DNA of 64,000 nucleotides, from contig VGBZ01000003.1 in NCBI GenBank assembly GCA_016870275.1, positions 1-64,000 of the forward strand, read 5' to 3'. The notes beneath the pieces were generated by a model. It was not told the DNA's origin and ran no database searches. It saw nothing but the letters and a program-made list of their open reading frames with translations. The position numbers were made by a program, and so were the translations under genes. Shown here one piece after another: positions 18,263 through 26,011 of the stretch. Numbering within the stretch: position 1 is the first letter of the stretch; every line of letters starts with the position of its first letter. Origin of the DNA: Actinomycetota bacterium. Lineage in GTDB: Bacteria > Actinomycetota > Acidimicrobiia > Acidimicrobiales > Microtrichaceae.

Positions 18263-18600
18263 TCTGGCCCACCGAATCCTCGTGGTTCGGCGGGGCAGGC
18301 GGGCCGGGCACGAGACGGACTCGTTCGCCAGGACCGCCACCCGGGGCCGGCCGAATCCACTTACCGTGGAAGAGGAACAGCCCGAGGTCTTCCGCTGCAC
18401 AACCGGATGCTCAGGATTCTCGCTCCGCAGTGCTGGCCCGCAGCGGGAGGAACCACTGTCGTCCAGCTCGCGAGAGGTTCGCCGGTCTTGCTTGTTCGTG
18501 GACGCTCCCGAGACGATGTCGGAGATCCCGACGAGCTGGAGGAAAAGGCCCCGCGCATCGCGTCGGCACGCTCAAGTGGCCTCGTCCAGGAGAAGGCGGG
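18257..18600 (-). pseudogene. remnant of the 5' part of a GT-C gene, paralogous to 13836-15641
   Basis: Minus-strand sequence aligns collinearly with about 15070-15390. GLFLQLVGISDIVSG parallels GLFLLLVGVYGITSG. GPALRSENPEHPVVQRK parallels EPALRTLDPNHPLVYRE. The DNA encoding RDFVVRTT of the intact gene (15055-15110) is recognisable around 18257-18295. Several frameshifts interrupt it and everything after the first 100 or so membrane-domain codons is gone. Confidence 0.7.
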
Positions 18601-18668
18601 ACTGTCCTGCACTGCGCCATGCTCGGACTCACTCGGGCGACCCAACGTCGACGATTTCGACTGTCATG

Positions 18669-20015
18669 TCAGCGTCCGAGGAGCGATTGCGTCCTATGTC
18701 GTATCCGTCCGAGGATCCGACGGATACGACCAGTCACGGCACGAATTCCTGACACACCGGGGGCAGGCGCCGCAGGAGGGTCAGGCATTGAAGACACCGG
18801 CGCTGACGCCTCGGCGTAGACCGAACCCGCGATCGGTCGCAGCTCCTCCGATGGGGTCTTCTCGTCAATCTCTGCGAGCACCTCAAGCGCTAGCTGGAGT
18901 CGCTCCCTCCCGATCTTCTCCTCTGCACTGACGCACCTCCCCATCCACTCGAATGTGTCGTGCAACCCGGTGAATGTTCCCGACTCCCGCAGGTCCCAGT
19001 CGCGCAGCAGATACTCGAGCCCAAAGATCGTGACGTTGAAGTAGTGCGAGGGCACTGCGTGCAGAGGCTGCATGAAGGCGACCTCGCAGTAGAGGACCCC
19101 TCCCGGCTTCAAGACCCGTCGCATCTCGTCGACCGCCTGCTGGGGGTCGGGCACGTGCTCCAGAACCGCTTGGCTCAGCACGAGGTCGAGGGATCCGCTT
19201 CGGAAGGGAAGCCGGAGGCCGTCCGCAAACAAGTCGGGGAGCTCGAACCTCATGTACTCGAGGTTGAACACCCGTGGATCCCCGAAACGCCGGTCACCAC
19301 CGCCCAGATCGACGGCGATCCCGCCCTCTGGGAGCAGGTCCACGAGCTCCTCGAACCGGGGAGGGAACCCGTTCCCGCGATTGACCGGGTCCACCTGTGG
19401 CAGCGGCGCGTCGACCGGTCGGCGCAGTACGTCGAACCGGTTGAGAACGATCTGGTCGCCCCCCGCTGCGGGGTGCCGTTCACCGGTCGGGACGACCTCC
19501 AGTCGGTGGCCGCCGTTGGGAAAACCGACCAGGTCCACCACGACGAACTCGGTCTCGACCCGGAACAGGTCCACCTCCTGGACCAACTCATCATCGACCC
19601 ACAACTCCGCACGTCCGCTCCAGCTGTGAGCGAAGAACGTGATCGAGATGCCGACGCCGCGGAACGGCAGCACGGCCCGGTGAGACCCACCCGGCCCCGT
19701 TCGCAGTCCCTCCCATCCCGACTCCCAGCGACCAACGAGTTCCAGGCCGTCGTCGTCGATGCCGACCGGGACCCGGACCCGACCAGCCGGAACGCGGTGG
19801 GCGCGCGCCCGCTCGACATCTGGGGGGCGGAAACTGACGGCGTAGCTCTCCACCACGCCAACAGCGCCGTGCAAGGGACAGCTGAGGTCGGCGTCGACAA
19901 CCAGACCCTGATGGCGAGCGGCCGCAGCGAGCGTGAGCGGTCCGCCACAGACCGGACATGCCAGCGCACCGAGCAACAGGCTCTGCCGCTCCTGTGCCAC
20001 CCGTGGATCGGTCAC
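18669..20015 (-). CDS. SAM-dependent methyltransferase with N-terminal Trm112-like zinc-ribbon region
   Basis: 448 residues. The N-terminus has CPVCGGPL, then about 25 residues later CPLHG, like the small Trm112-type domain fused to glycan methyltransferases. Residues about 70-200 form a beta-rich domain I do not recognise. The methyltransferase core starts near 210: IAVDLGGGDRRFGD, FADGLRLPFRSGSLDLVLSQ, AVLEHVPDPQQAV, RRVLKPGGVLYCEV, which is the Methyltransf_11 pattern. The tail is basic and repetitive (RIRRILGRIRHR). The GTG start overlaps the stop of the large glycosyltransferase by 4 nt, so it belongs to the Wzm/Wzt unit and probably methylates the exported glycan or its precursor. Confidence 0.85.
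   Translation of the reverse strand: MTDPRVAQERQSLLLGALACPVCGGPLTLAAAARHQGLVVDADLSCPLHGAVGVVESYAVSFRPPDVERARAHRVPAGRVRVPVGIDDDGLELVGRWESGWEGLRTGPGGSHRAVLPFRGVGISITFFAHSWSGRAELWVDDELVQEVDLFRVETEFVVVDLVGFPNGGHRLEVVPTGERHPAAGGDQIVLNRFDVLRRPVDAPLPQVDPVNRGNGFPPRFEELVDLLPEGGIAVDLGGGDRRFGDPRVFNLEYMRFELPDLFADGLRLPFRSGSLDLVLSQAVLEHVPDPQQAVDEMRRVLKPGGVLYCEVAFMQPLHAVPSHYFNVTIFGLEYLLRDWDLRESGTFTGLHDTFEWMGRCVSAEEKIGRERLQLALEVLAEIDEKTPSEELRPIAGSVYAEASAPVSSMPDPPAAPAPGVSGIRAVTGRIRRILGRIRHRTQSLLGR
18698..18730. repeat. perfect 12-bp inverted repeat
   Basis: gtcgtatccgtc, a 9-nt loop, gacggatacgac. It lies inside the 3' end of the methyltransferase gene, where it encodes RIRRILGRIR, about 30 nt before the stop. 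No T-run follows on either strand, so it does not look like a standard intrinsic terminator. Confidence 0.8.
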
Positions 20016-23000
20016 CGATCGTTCCCCGGATTCACTGCGGTGAGTTCCATCTCGTGCGTCCCCACGTTGCGCCGGCCGACCTCGACCACCTCGACGTGCA
20101 CGAACCCGACACGTTCCAGCATTTCAGTGAGCGACGGGGCGTCGTACATGGCGAAGTGGTCGTCGCCGGAGTAGTCCTGAAGACCGAAGGTGGCCGTACG
20201 AAACTGCTCAAAGGAGATCCGACCGGACGCGACCAACTGGATCAACGCCGAGGCATCCGGACAGACGATACGGAGCGAGCCACCTGGCCGCAGGAGACTC
20301 CGCCAGTAGGGCAGCACCACGGTCTCCAGTTCGTGTAGCCGGAAGTGCTCGATCAGGTGCTCCGAGCAGACCTCGTCCGCAGATCCGGGGGGCACCGGCA
20401 ACCGGCGAACATCGCCGACCACGTCGACGCCCTCGAGGGGCCGGGCGTCCACATTGACGTAGCCGGCCTTCGGCTTCTCACCACACCCAAGGTTCAACCG
20501 GACCAGTCCGTTCTCCCGCTTCACCAGCTCGTCCCAACCACTGGACTCAAGGATCTTGGGCTCGGGAATTGCGAGTGACTCGTGGTCGACGGGCAGCCGC
20601 TCACGGAGATCGAGCGCCATGCCCTCCTGTTTCCGTTGAAGCACGTCGATCCATGCGATGAGCTGGTCAAAACCTTGGTGCTGCTGCGAGGTGAGCTCGG
20701 ACTGCTGCGAGGTGAGCTCGGACTGCTGCGAGGTGAGCTCGGACAGCCGGGCAGCCACGAGACGGTCGACCTCCAACGACCGGTCCCAGGCATCAGGACT
20801 CACCTCGGTACCGGTAGGCCTGTCGTCCGACGCGGCCAACCGGGTCAGCGACTCACTGAGCTCGCTGAGCCGCTGTTCCACCTGCGCCACCTCAGACTGA
20901 AGTCCGCCCAGCTGGCCCGTCATCCGGGGAACGCTGCGAACCGCTGATCGCAGTTCCGACAGACGCTGGCGAAGCTGGCGGGCCGTTGCGCCCACGGTGC
21001 GGACACCGCCATCACCTTGCCCCGCTGAGCCCGGGGTCGGTGGAGGCCCCACCACCTCGCTCAGCCAACCGGTCGGCACCTGCTTGGCACGAGCCTCGTC
21101 GCTCACGACCAGCGAGTGCAGCAACTCTGCACGTGACACTCCAGCATGCAGGGCCTCGACCACCGACCGGAGCTCGTCGGAGCTCGGCGTCCGGAACAGG
21201 ACCGTTTCGTAGAGGCGGGTCACGACGTGCGAATCGTCCGGGTCTGCGATGAACCACCGGACAGCATCGGCGAGTGCTTGGCCCCACAGCGGCACAACCT
21301 CCAGACGCCAGCCCGCACCGAGCCTCGATGGCGCCCACGGGTCCGCAGCGAGATCGCCGGCGACGACGAGTCGGGATCCCCCCCGGGCCAAGAAGGCCAT
21401 CTGGACGTCCAGCTCCCACTGCTCGGGTTCCCGGTCGCGCAGCAAACGGTAGAGCCCATCGACGAAGCGGTGGTCGTCAGAGACCAAGAGGCGGACCAAC
21501 TCGCCGGCCACGTTGTGGGGGTAGTTGGACGGATCGATGAGTGCGGCTGCAACGGAGGGTGCATCGTCGGCATCCAGGCCGGCGTCGATCAGCACCGGTG
21601 CGAGCCTTGACGGGGAGAGCTCCTCACCTGTCGACCCCGACGCCGCAAACGACACGTATGCCTGTTCCGTGCGGTGAATTGCAGCAGAGAGTTCCCAGAA
21701 CTCCTCGAAGAGCTGGCGACCACGGCGTCCCATCGACTCGCGCAGTCCCGGGTCGCGGAGGACCCGGTCGAGGGCCTCGGCCAGGTCAGCTACCTCCTCG
21801 GGCGGCACCAAGATCCCGTTCCCGTCCACAAGGTCGGTCATCCCGCCGGCTGCGCTCGCGACAACGGGCTTGCCGTGGGCCATCCCTTCCAGCACGACGA
21901 ACCCGAATGACTCATACCTCGATGGAACGCACAGCACGTCGCAAGCGGCGTACCTTCGAGCCAGCTCGTCGTCGGCTACCTCGCCGACGAAGTGGACGCG
22001 GTTGAGAAACTCGGCTCCACTGTGCTCCTGTTGGAAGCGCTCGCGATAAGTCGTGCCGATCTCAGTGTTCGTGGTGTCGCGACCAACCAGGGTGAGGTGG
22101 AGGTCGGGCAGGCGGTCCAGGAGCGCAGGCGCCGCGTCGAGCAGGACGTCGACCCCCTTGCGCCGCTCCAATCGGCCGACGAAGAGCAACTCCGTACCGT
22201 CGCCCGCCTCCCGGAGGGGCGATGCATTCGGCGCTGCATCGGTGAGGCCGTAGTGGAGGAGCTCGATCAGACCGTCGGTGAGCCCGGTCGTCTCCTCGAC
22301 GGTTGCTCGGCTGTTGGCCTGGAGGATTGGGCTCAGACGGAGTGAGTCGAGCTCGAGGCGGATTAGTGCCTGAATGTGCGGATTGCCTCCCCACGACGGA
22401 AGGAGTTCGGCCACCTTCCGAATGGTGGTGTGCAGCGAGGTGACGGTCGGGAATCGGCCATCCAGTGAGAGAAGCAGGTTCTCGCAGTTCCAGATGGGGG
22501 CGGACACGAGATCGATCGGCCGCCGTTCGTGGAGACGAACCACCTCGGCGTAGAGGGCGGCACAGTGGAGGAGGTTGTGACGGAGCACCGACGACTCGAG
22601 ACCCGGGATGTACGGGTCACGGACCAGGACCCGGTGGACCCACACACCGCGCTCGACGTCGATCCTGGCGTGGTCCTCGGTGCGGGTCACCACGTGGACC
22701 TCGTGCCCCAGCCCCGCAAGACCAACGGCGGTCTCCTCGGTGAACCGCCCGATCCCTCCCACATCTGGCGCGTACTCGCCGGAGACGAAGCAGAACCGTT
22801 GAGGCGGTGCGTGACGACGGAGGGTTGGGAACCTCAGGAACTCCGAGCTCGACGGCGGCCCGATCTCGACCGACTGTCGGACAGCGCGCAGTCCGAGCTC
22901 CAGCCCAGCGGCCACACCCTCGTGCACCCGGTCATGAAATCGCTCGATCTCAACGTCGTTGGCACCGTAATCCTGAAGCTCACGTGACCCGTTGACGAAC

Positions 23001-23779
23001 ACCCCTCGAACCCACTCGGACAGGTCTCCGAGAACGATGCTCCGTTCTCTGCCCCGCGAGTTGGCCAACGCAAAGTAGTACCGGTTCTTGACTGCCGGGT
23101 ACGGGTTCGTCCAGACCGTCCTCGTGGTCCGGAGGTGGCTCGGCAGGAACCGGTGGTGCACGGCCGCTCCGTCGAGCGGCACGAGGCGGTGGCCGGCATC
23201 GACCAGACGCATGCACACCTCCGTCTCGTCGAGGTAGTACTCGATGGTCTCGTCGAATCCACCGATCTCGACGAGTGCCGATCTCCGGAAGCTGCAGTTG
23301 GTCCCCTGCAGGTACAGGAACGGGTCAGCCCCGGGGTACAAGTACTCATCAAAGGGCGGGAAGATGTCGAACCTCGGGTGGCCACTCCGACTGCAGACCG
23401 AGTACCGGTACTGCAGCTCCATGCCCGTGTGGTCGAACACCAGCCCGCCGACACCAGCCACAGACGGATCGTCGTAAGCGGCGACGAGACTTTCGATCCA
23501 GTCTGGCTCTGGAATGGCGTCGTCGTCGATGAAGGCCACGACCTCACCGGCAGCAGCCATGATCCCGAGGTTTCGAGACTTCCCGAGGTGGACCGCAGCG
23601 AGGTCGACGACGCGGACCCGGCCCGACCACTCATTGAGGAGCTCGGCGGTCCCGTCGGCCGAGGGGCCGTTCACCACGACCACCTCGAAGTCCTCGTAGG
23701 TCTGGCGTGTGAGCCCGTCCAGCGTCGCCGGGAGGCTGGACGCCCGGTTGTAGGTGTTGATGACGACCGAACACGTCAT
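20012..23779 (-). CDS. multidomain glycan synthase: GT2 - GT4 - two DUF4214-like units - coiled coil - methyltransferase
   Basis: 1255 residues. Domains in order: GT2 at about 1-300 (CSVVINTYNRASSLPATL, FIDDDAIPEPDW near residue 83); GT4 at about 328-710 (CFVSGEYAPDVGGIGRFTEE, LLFVGRLERRKGVDVLL, SRYESFGFVVLEGM with E-x7-E); two DUF4214-like repeats at about 766-896 (FVDGLYRLLRDREP, then VVTRLYETVLFRTP); a coiled coil at about 925-1060 including three SELTSQQ heptads at 1013-1033; and a class I methyltransferase at about 1092-1255 (VRLNLGCGEKPKAGYVNVD, EHLIEHF). I chose ATG 23779 because GGGAAG stands six bases upstream; a GTG at 23818 is the alternative. It follows wzt by 95 nt in the same direction. 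It probably polymerises and terminates the glycan exported by Wzm/Wzt. Confidence 0.88.
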   Translation of the reverse strand: MTCSVVINTYNRASSLPATLDGLTRQTYEDFEVVVVNGPSADGTAELLNEWSGRVRVVDLAAVHLGKSRNLGIMAAAGEVVAFIDDDAIPEPDWIESLVAAYDDPSVAGVGGLVFDHTGMELQYRYSVCSRSGHPRFDIFPPFDEYLYPGADPFLYLQGTNCSFRRSALVEIGGFDETIEYYLDETEVCMRLVDAGHRLVPLDGAAVHHRFLPSHLRTTRTVWTNPYPAVKNRYYFALANSRGRERSIVLGDLSEWVRGVFVNGSRELQDYGANDVEIERFHDRVHEGVAAGLELGLRAVRQSVEIGPPSSSEFLRFPTLRRHAPPQRFCFVSGEYAPDVGGIGRFTEETAVGLAGLGHEVHVVTRTEDHARIDVERGVWVHRVLVRDPYIPGLESSVLRHNLLHCAALYAEVVRLHERRPIDLVSAPIWNCENLLLSLDGRFPTVTSLHTTIRKVAELLPSWGGNPHIQALIRLELDSLRLSPILQANSRATVEETTGLTDGLIELLHYGLTDAAPNASPLREAGDGTELLFVGRLERRKGVDVLLDAAPALLDRLPDLHLTLVGRDTTNTEIGTTYRERFQQEHSGAEFLNRVHFVGEVADDELARRYAACDVLCVPSRYESFGFVVLEGMAHGKPVVASAAGGMTDLVDGNGILVPPEEVADLAEALDRVLRDPGLRESMGRRGRQLFEEFWELSAAIHRTEQAYVSFAASGSTGEELSPSRLAPVLIDAGLDADDAPSVAAALIDPSNYPHNVAGELVRLLVSDDHRFVDGLYRLLRDREPEQWELDVQMAFLARGGSRLVVAGDLAADPWAPSRLGAGWRLEVVPLWGQALADAVRWFIADPDDSHVVTRLYETVLFRTPSSDELRSVVEALHAGVSRAELLHSLVVSDEARAKQVPTGWLSEVVGPPPTPGSAGQGDGGVRTVGATARQLRQRLSELRSAVRSVPRMTGQLGGLQSEVAQVEQRLSELSESLTRLAASDDRPTGTEVSPDAWDRSLEVDRLVAARLSELTSQQSELTSQQSELTSQQHQGFDQLIAWIDVLQRKQEGMALDLRERLPVDHESLAIPEPKILESSGWDELVKRENGLVRLNLGCGEKPKAGYVNVDARPLEGVDVVGDVRRLPVPPGSADEVCSEHLIEHFRLHELETVVLPYWRSLLRPGGSLRIVCPDASALIQLVASGRISFEQFRTATFGLQDYSGDDHFAMYDAPSLTEMLERVGFVHVEVVEVGRRNVGTHEMELTAVNPGNDR
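20681..20743 (-). repeat. three 21-bp direct repeats encoding the heptad SELTSQQ
   Basis: Three tandem copies, effectively identical, of a 21-bp unit within the coiled-coil part of the large glycosyltransferase. Seven codons equal one heptad, so gain or loss of a unit keeps both the reading frame and the coiled-coil register. Confidence 0.97.
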
Positions 23780-23874
23780 CGCACGCTTCCCTGCCTCAGC
23801 CTGAACCACGAAACTCACCTTCCGGAGACCCTCCGCTTAGACGCACCATGACCCCAGCACGTTCACGTCGGCGG

Positions 23875-25122
23875 TCAACCTGCATTGACCACCGAGTCCT
23901 GCTCGCTCAACACACGCCAGACACCCCGGAGGTCCGCCAGACCGGAACCTGGCTGGGCAGCACCTTCACGCACCACGAGCGGGACTCCGTCCCACCGGTC
24001 GAAGAGGTGCTGGACGAATCGGTCATTGACCGCCACGGTGACCTGGTAATGGCCCGGATAAAGGAACAAGGGGTCGAAACGACACACTGCGACGCCGTGA
24101 CTCTTCACCGAACCGGTTTTCAGTCCCTTGATCTGAGTGTTGGTCCCGTCAACCCACACGCCGTTCTCGGAGAAGAAACCGAATCCGAAGACTGGGTCCG
24201 ACACCGCCCGAACCACCTCGTAGTGAAGGTGGAGTTCGAACGGCTCCCCGTAGATCCCGTGCTCGACCTCCCGACCCGCCCGGTCGTGGAACGTGACTCC
24301 GGTGATCACGATGTCGTCGTCACGGCTCACTGATCGGAACCTGTTCGACTCCACCGGACCCACGGCCTCAGCTTCCTCCCGCTCCGAATCGTCCCGGTTC
24401 ACCTTCTCGAGATACGCCGCAGCAACTTCGGGGCCGTTCCCACACTTGACGAGTCGGCCGTGATCGAGCCAGGCGGCTCCATCGCACATCGTCCTGACGG
24501 TCTCGATCCCGTGGGTCACGACGACGATCGTCACCCCGTTCCGTCGCAGGTTGTAGAGATGGTCGTAGCAGCGGTTCTGGAACTCCTGGTCACCGACGGC
24601 GATCACCTCATCGATGATGAGGATCTCGGGGTCAACGTGGACGGCCACCGAGAATCCGAGCCGCACGTACATGCCCGAGGAGTAGATCTTCACCGGGGAG
24701 TCGATGAAGTCCTCGACGCCGGCGAACTCGACAATCTCGTCGAAGAGCCTGTCGATCTGACGCTTGGACATGCCCAGAATCGTTCCGTTCATGTACACGT
24801 TCTCGCGCCCGGTCAGATCCGGGTGGAAGCCTGCGCCGAGCTCCAGCAGCGTGGAGATACGACCCTGCACCGACACCGACCCCTCGGTGGGTCGGTAGAT
24901 TCCGGCGATGCAACGGAGGAGCGTCGACTTGCCGGAGCCGTTGTGACCGATCAGCGCGTACATCGAGCCCTCGGGGATCTCGAGCGAGACGTCCCGCAGC
25001 GCCCAGAACTCATCTATCGCGACATTGCGGTCGCGCCGGGTGATCAACTCCTTGACCGAGTGGGCCCGGTCCGTCTGGAGCCGGAATCGTTTGGACACGC
25101 TGTCGGCGATGATCTTGCTCAC
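23875..25122 (-). CDS. wzt: polysaccharide ABC transporter ATP-binding protein with C-terminal cargo-type domain
   Basis: 415 residues. The ATPase half is complete: Walker A GHNGSGKST at residues 59-67, signature YSSGMYVRLGF, and Walker B EILIIDEVIAVGD. It resembles the TagH/Wzt subfamily. Residues about 260-400 form an extra beta-rich domain (ITGVTFHDRAGREVEHGIY, PVFGFGFFSENGVWVDGTN) as in Wzt proteins whose C-terminal domain recognises the modified end of the glycan. It powers export of a lipid-linked polysaccharide through the permease encoded 2 nt upstream. The C-terminal domain suggests that export depends on a defined non-reducing-end structure, which fits the methyltransferases that follow. 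Confidence 0.93.
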   Translation of the reverse strand: MSKIIADSVSKRFRLQTDRAHSVKELITRRDRNVAIDEFWALRDVSLEIPEGSMYALIGHNGSGKSTLLRCIAGIYRPTEGSVSVQGRISTLLELGAGFHPDLTGRENVYMNGTILGMSKRQIDRLFDEIVEFAGVEDFIDSPVKIYSSGMYVRLGFSVAVHVDPEILIIDEVIAVGDQEFQNRCYDHLYNLRRNGVTIVVVTHGIETVRTMCDGAAWLDHGRLVKCGNGPEVAAAYLEKVNRDDSEREEAEAVGPVESNRFRSVSRDDDIVITGVTFHDRAGREVEHGIYGEPFELHLHYEVVRAVSDPVFGFGFFSENGVWVDGTNTQIKGLKTGSVKSHGVAVCRFDPLFLYPGHYQVTVAVNDRFVQHLFDRWDGVPLVVREGAAQPGSGLADLRGVWRVLSEQDSVVNAG

Positions 25123-25124
25123 GA

Positions 25125-25958
25125 TCAGAGCTCCTCAATGACGCGTGGAGCGTAGCGACCGAACGCCCACCAGCCGACGAGCAGGCTGACTGTGGCAGAG
25201 CCACCCATCATCAGCCACTCGTTGACAGTCGGCAGGTCGAGTTCGTAGACAGTCGCCCGCATCGCGCCCACGTAGCTAGTGAGGGGATTGAACTCCAGCA
25301 CCCGTTGGGCCAGCTCACCGATCTGGTCCAGGCGGTAGACGATCGGCGTGGCGTAGAAGGCCACCTGCAGTCCAATGCCGACGAGGTAGCCGACGTCGCG
25401 GAACCTGACGTTCCCAAGCCCGAGGACGAGGCCGATCCCGAAGGCGAAGCACGCGCCCAGGAGCATGACCGGGATCGAGACCAGGAAGGTCCAGGACACA
25501 TTTCCGAACGCAATCATGAACCCCCAGAGGATGGTGAGCTCCAAGGCCCCTTGGATCAGGACCGTGGTGAGACCGGCCACCATGGGCGCCTCGGGCGGGA
25601 AGTACGTTCGGGAAAGCAGATCGCCCGCTCCAAGGAAGGATCCGATCGAGTTGTTGACCACCCCGCTCGCCAGGTTCCACAGCACCAGCCCGCAGAAGAG
25701 GTAGATGGCGAAACTCGTGAGTCGTCCGTTGCCTGCCACGGGCGCGGTGCCCTTGAGGAACACGCCAAACACCAGCGTGTAGATCCCCAAGGTGACCGCC
25801 GGGTTGATCAGCGACCACGTCCAGCCGAGGAAGCTCTTCTTGTAGCGGGCCTTGAGGTCCCGTTGCGCCAGATTGGCGATCAGGGTCCGATACGACCAGA
25901 CCTCGGCGGGGGTGGACAAGCGCGATGCCTTTGGAAAGCTTGCGGGGAACTCGAGCAT
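25125..25958 (-). CDS. wzm: polysaccharide ABC transporter permease
   Basis: 277 residues of the ABC-2 type with six hydrophobic segments. LIANLAQRDLKARYKKSFLG is the N-terminal amphipathic helix typical of Wzm/TagG permeases. NPAVTLGIYTLVFGVF is helix 1. YFPPEAPMVAGLTTVL and FREDVGYL-like NVRFRDVGYLVGIGLQ are the conserved coupling and re-entrant regions. It forms the membrane channel of the glycan exporter. First gene of the wzm-wzt-synthase-methyltransferase unit, with only 2 nt to wzt. The ATG at 25958 has no strong ribosome-binding site. Confidence 0.93.
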   Translation of the reverse strand: MLEFPASFPKASRLSTPAEVWSYRTLIANLAQRDLKARYKKSFLGWTWSLINPAVTLGIYTLVFGVFLKGTAPVAGNGRLTSFAIYLFCGLVLWNLASGVVNNSIGSFLGAGDLLSRTYFPPEAPMVAGLTTVLIQGALELTILWGFMIAFGNVSWTFLVSIPVMLLGACFAFGIGLVLGLGNVRFRDVGYLVGIGLQVAFYATPIVYRLDQIGELAQRVLEFNPLTSYVGAMRATVYELDLPTVNEWLMMGGSATVSLLVGWWAFGRYAPRVIEEL

Positions 25959-26011
25959 GCTAGCAGTCCGGGTCCGAACCGACCGTCAGTGGCCCTCGAC
26001 GCGGGCACTCC

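Noticed and set aside
18104-18600. Reading the whole stretch as a second methyltransferase copy
   Set aside because: The first part to about 18250 does align with the methyltransferase, but beyond that the DNA is clearly collinear with the start of the GT-C gene (15070-15390), so I split it.
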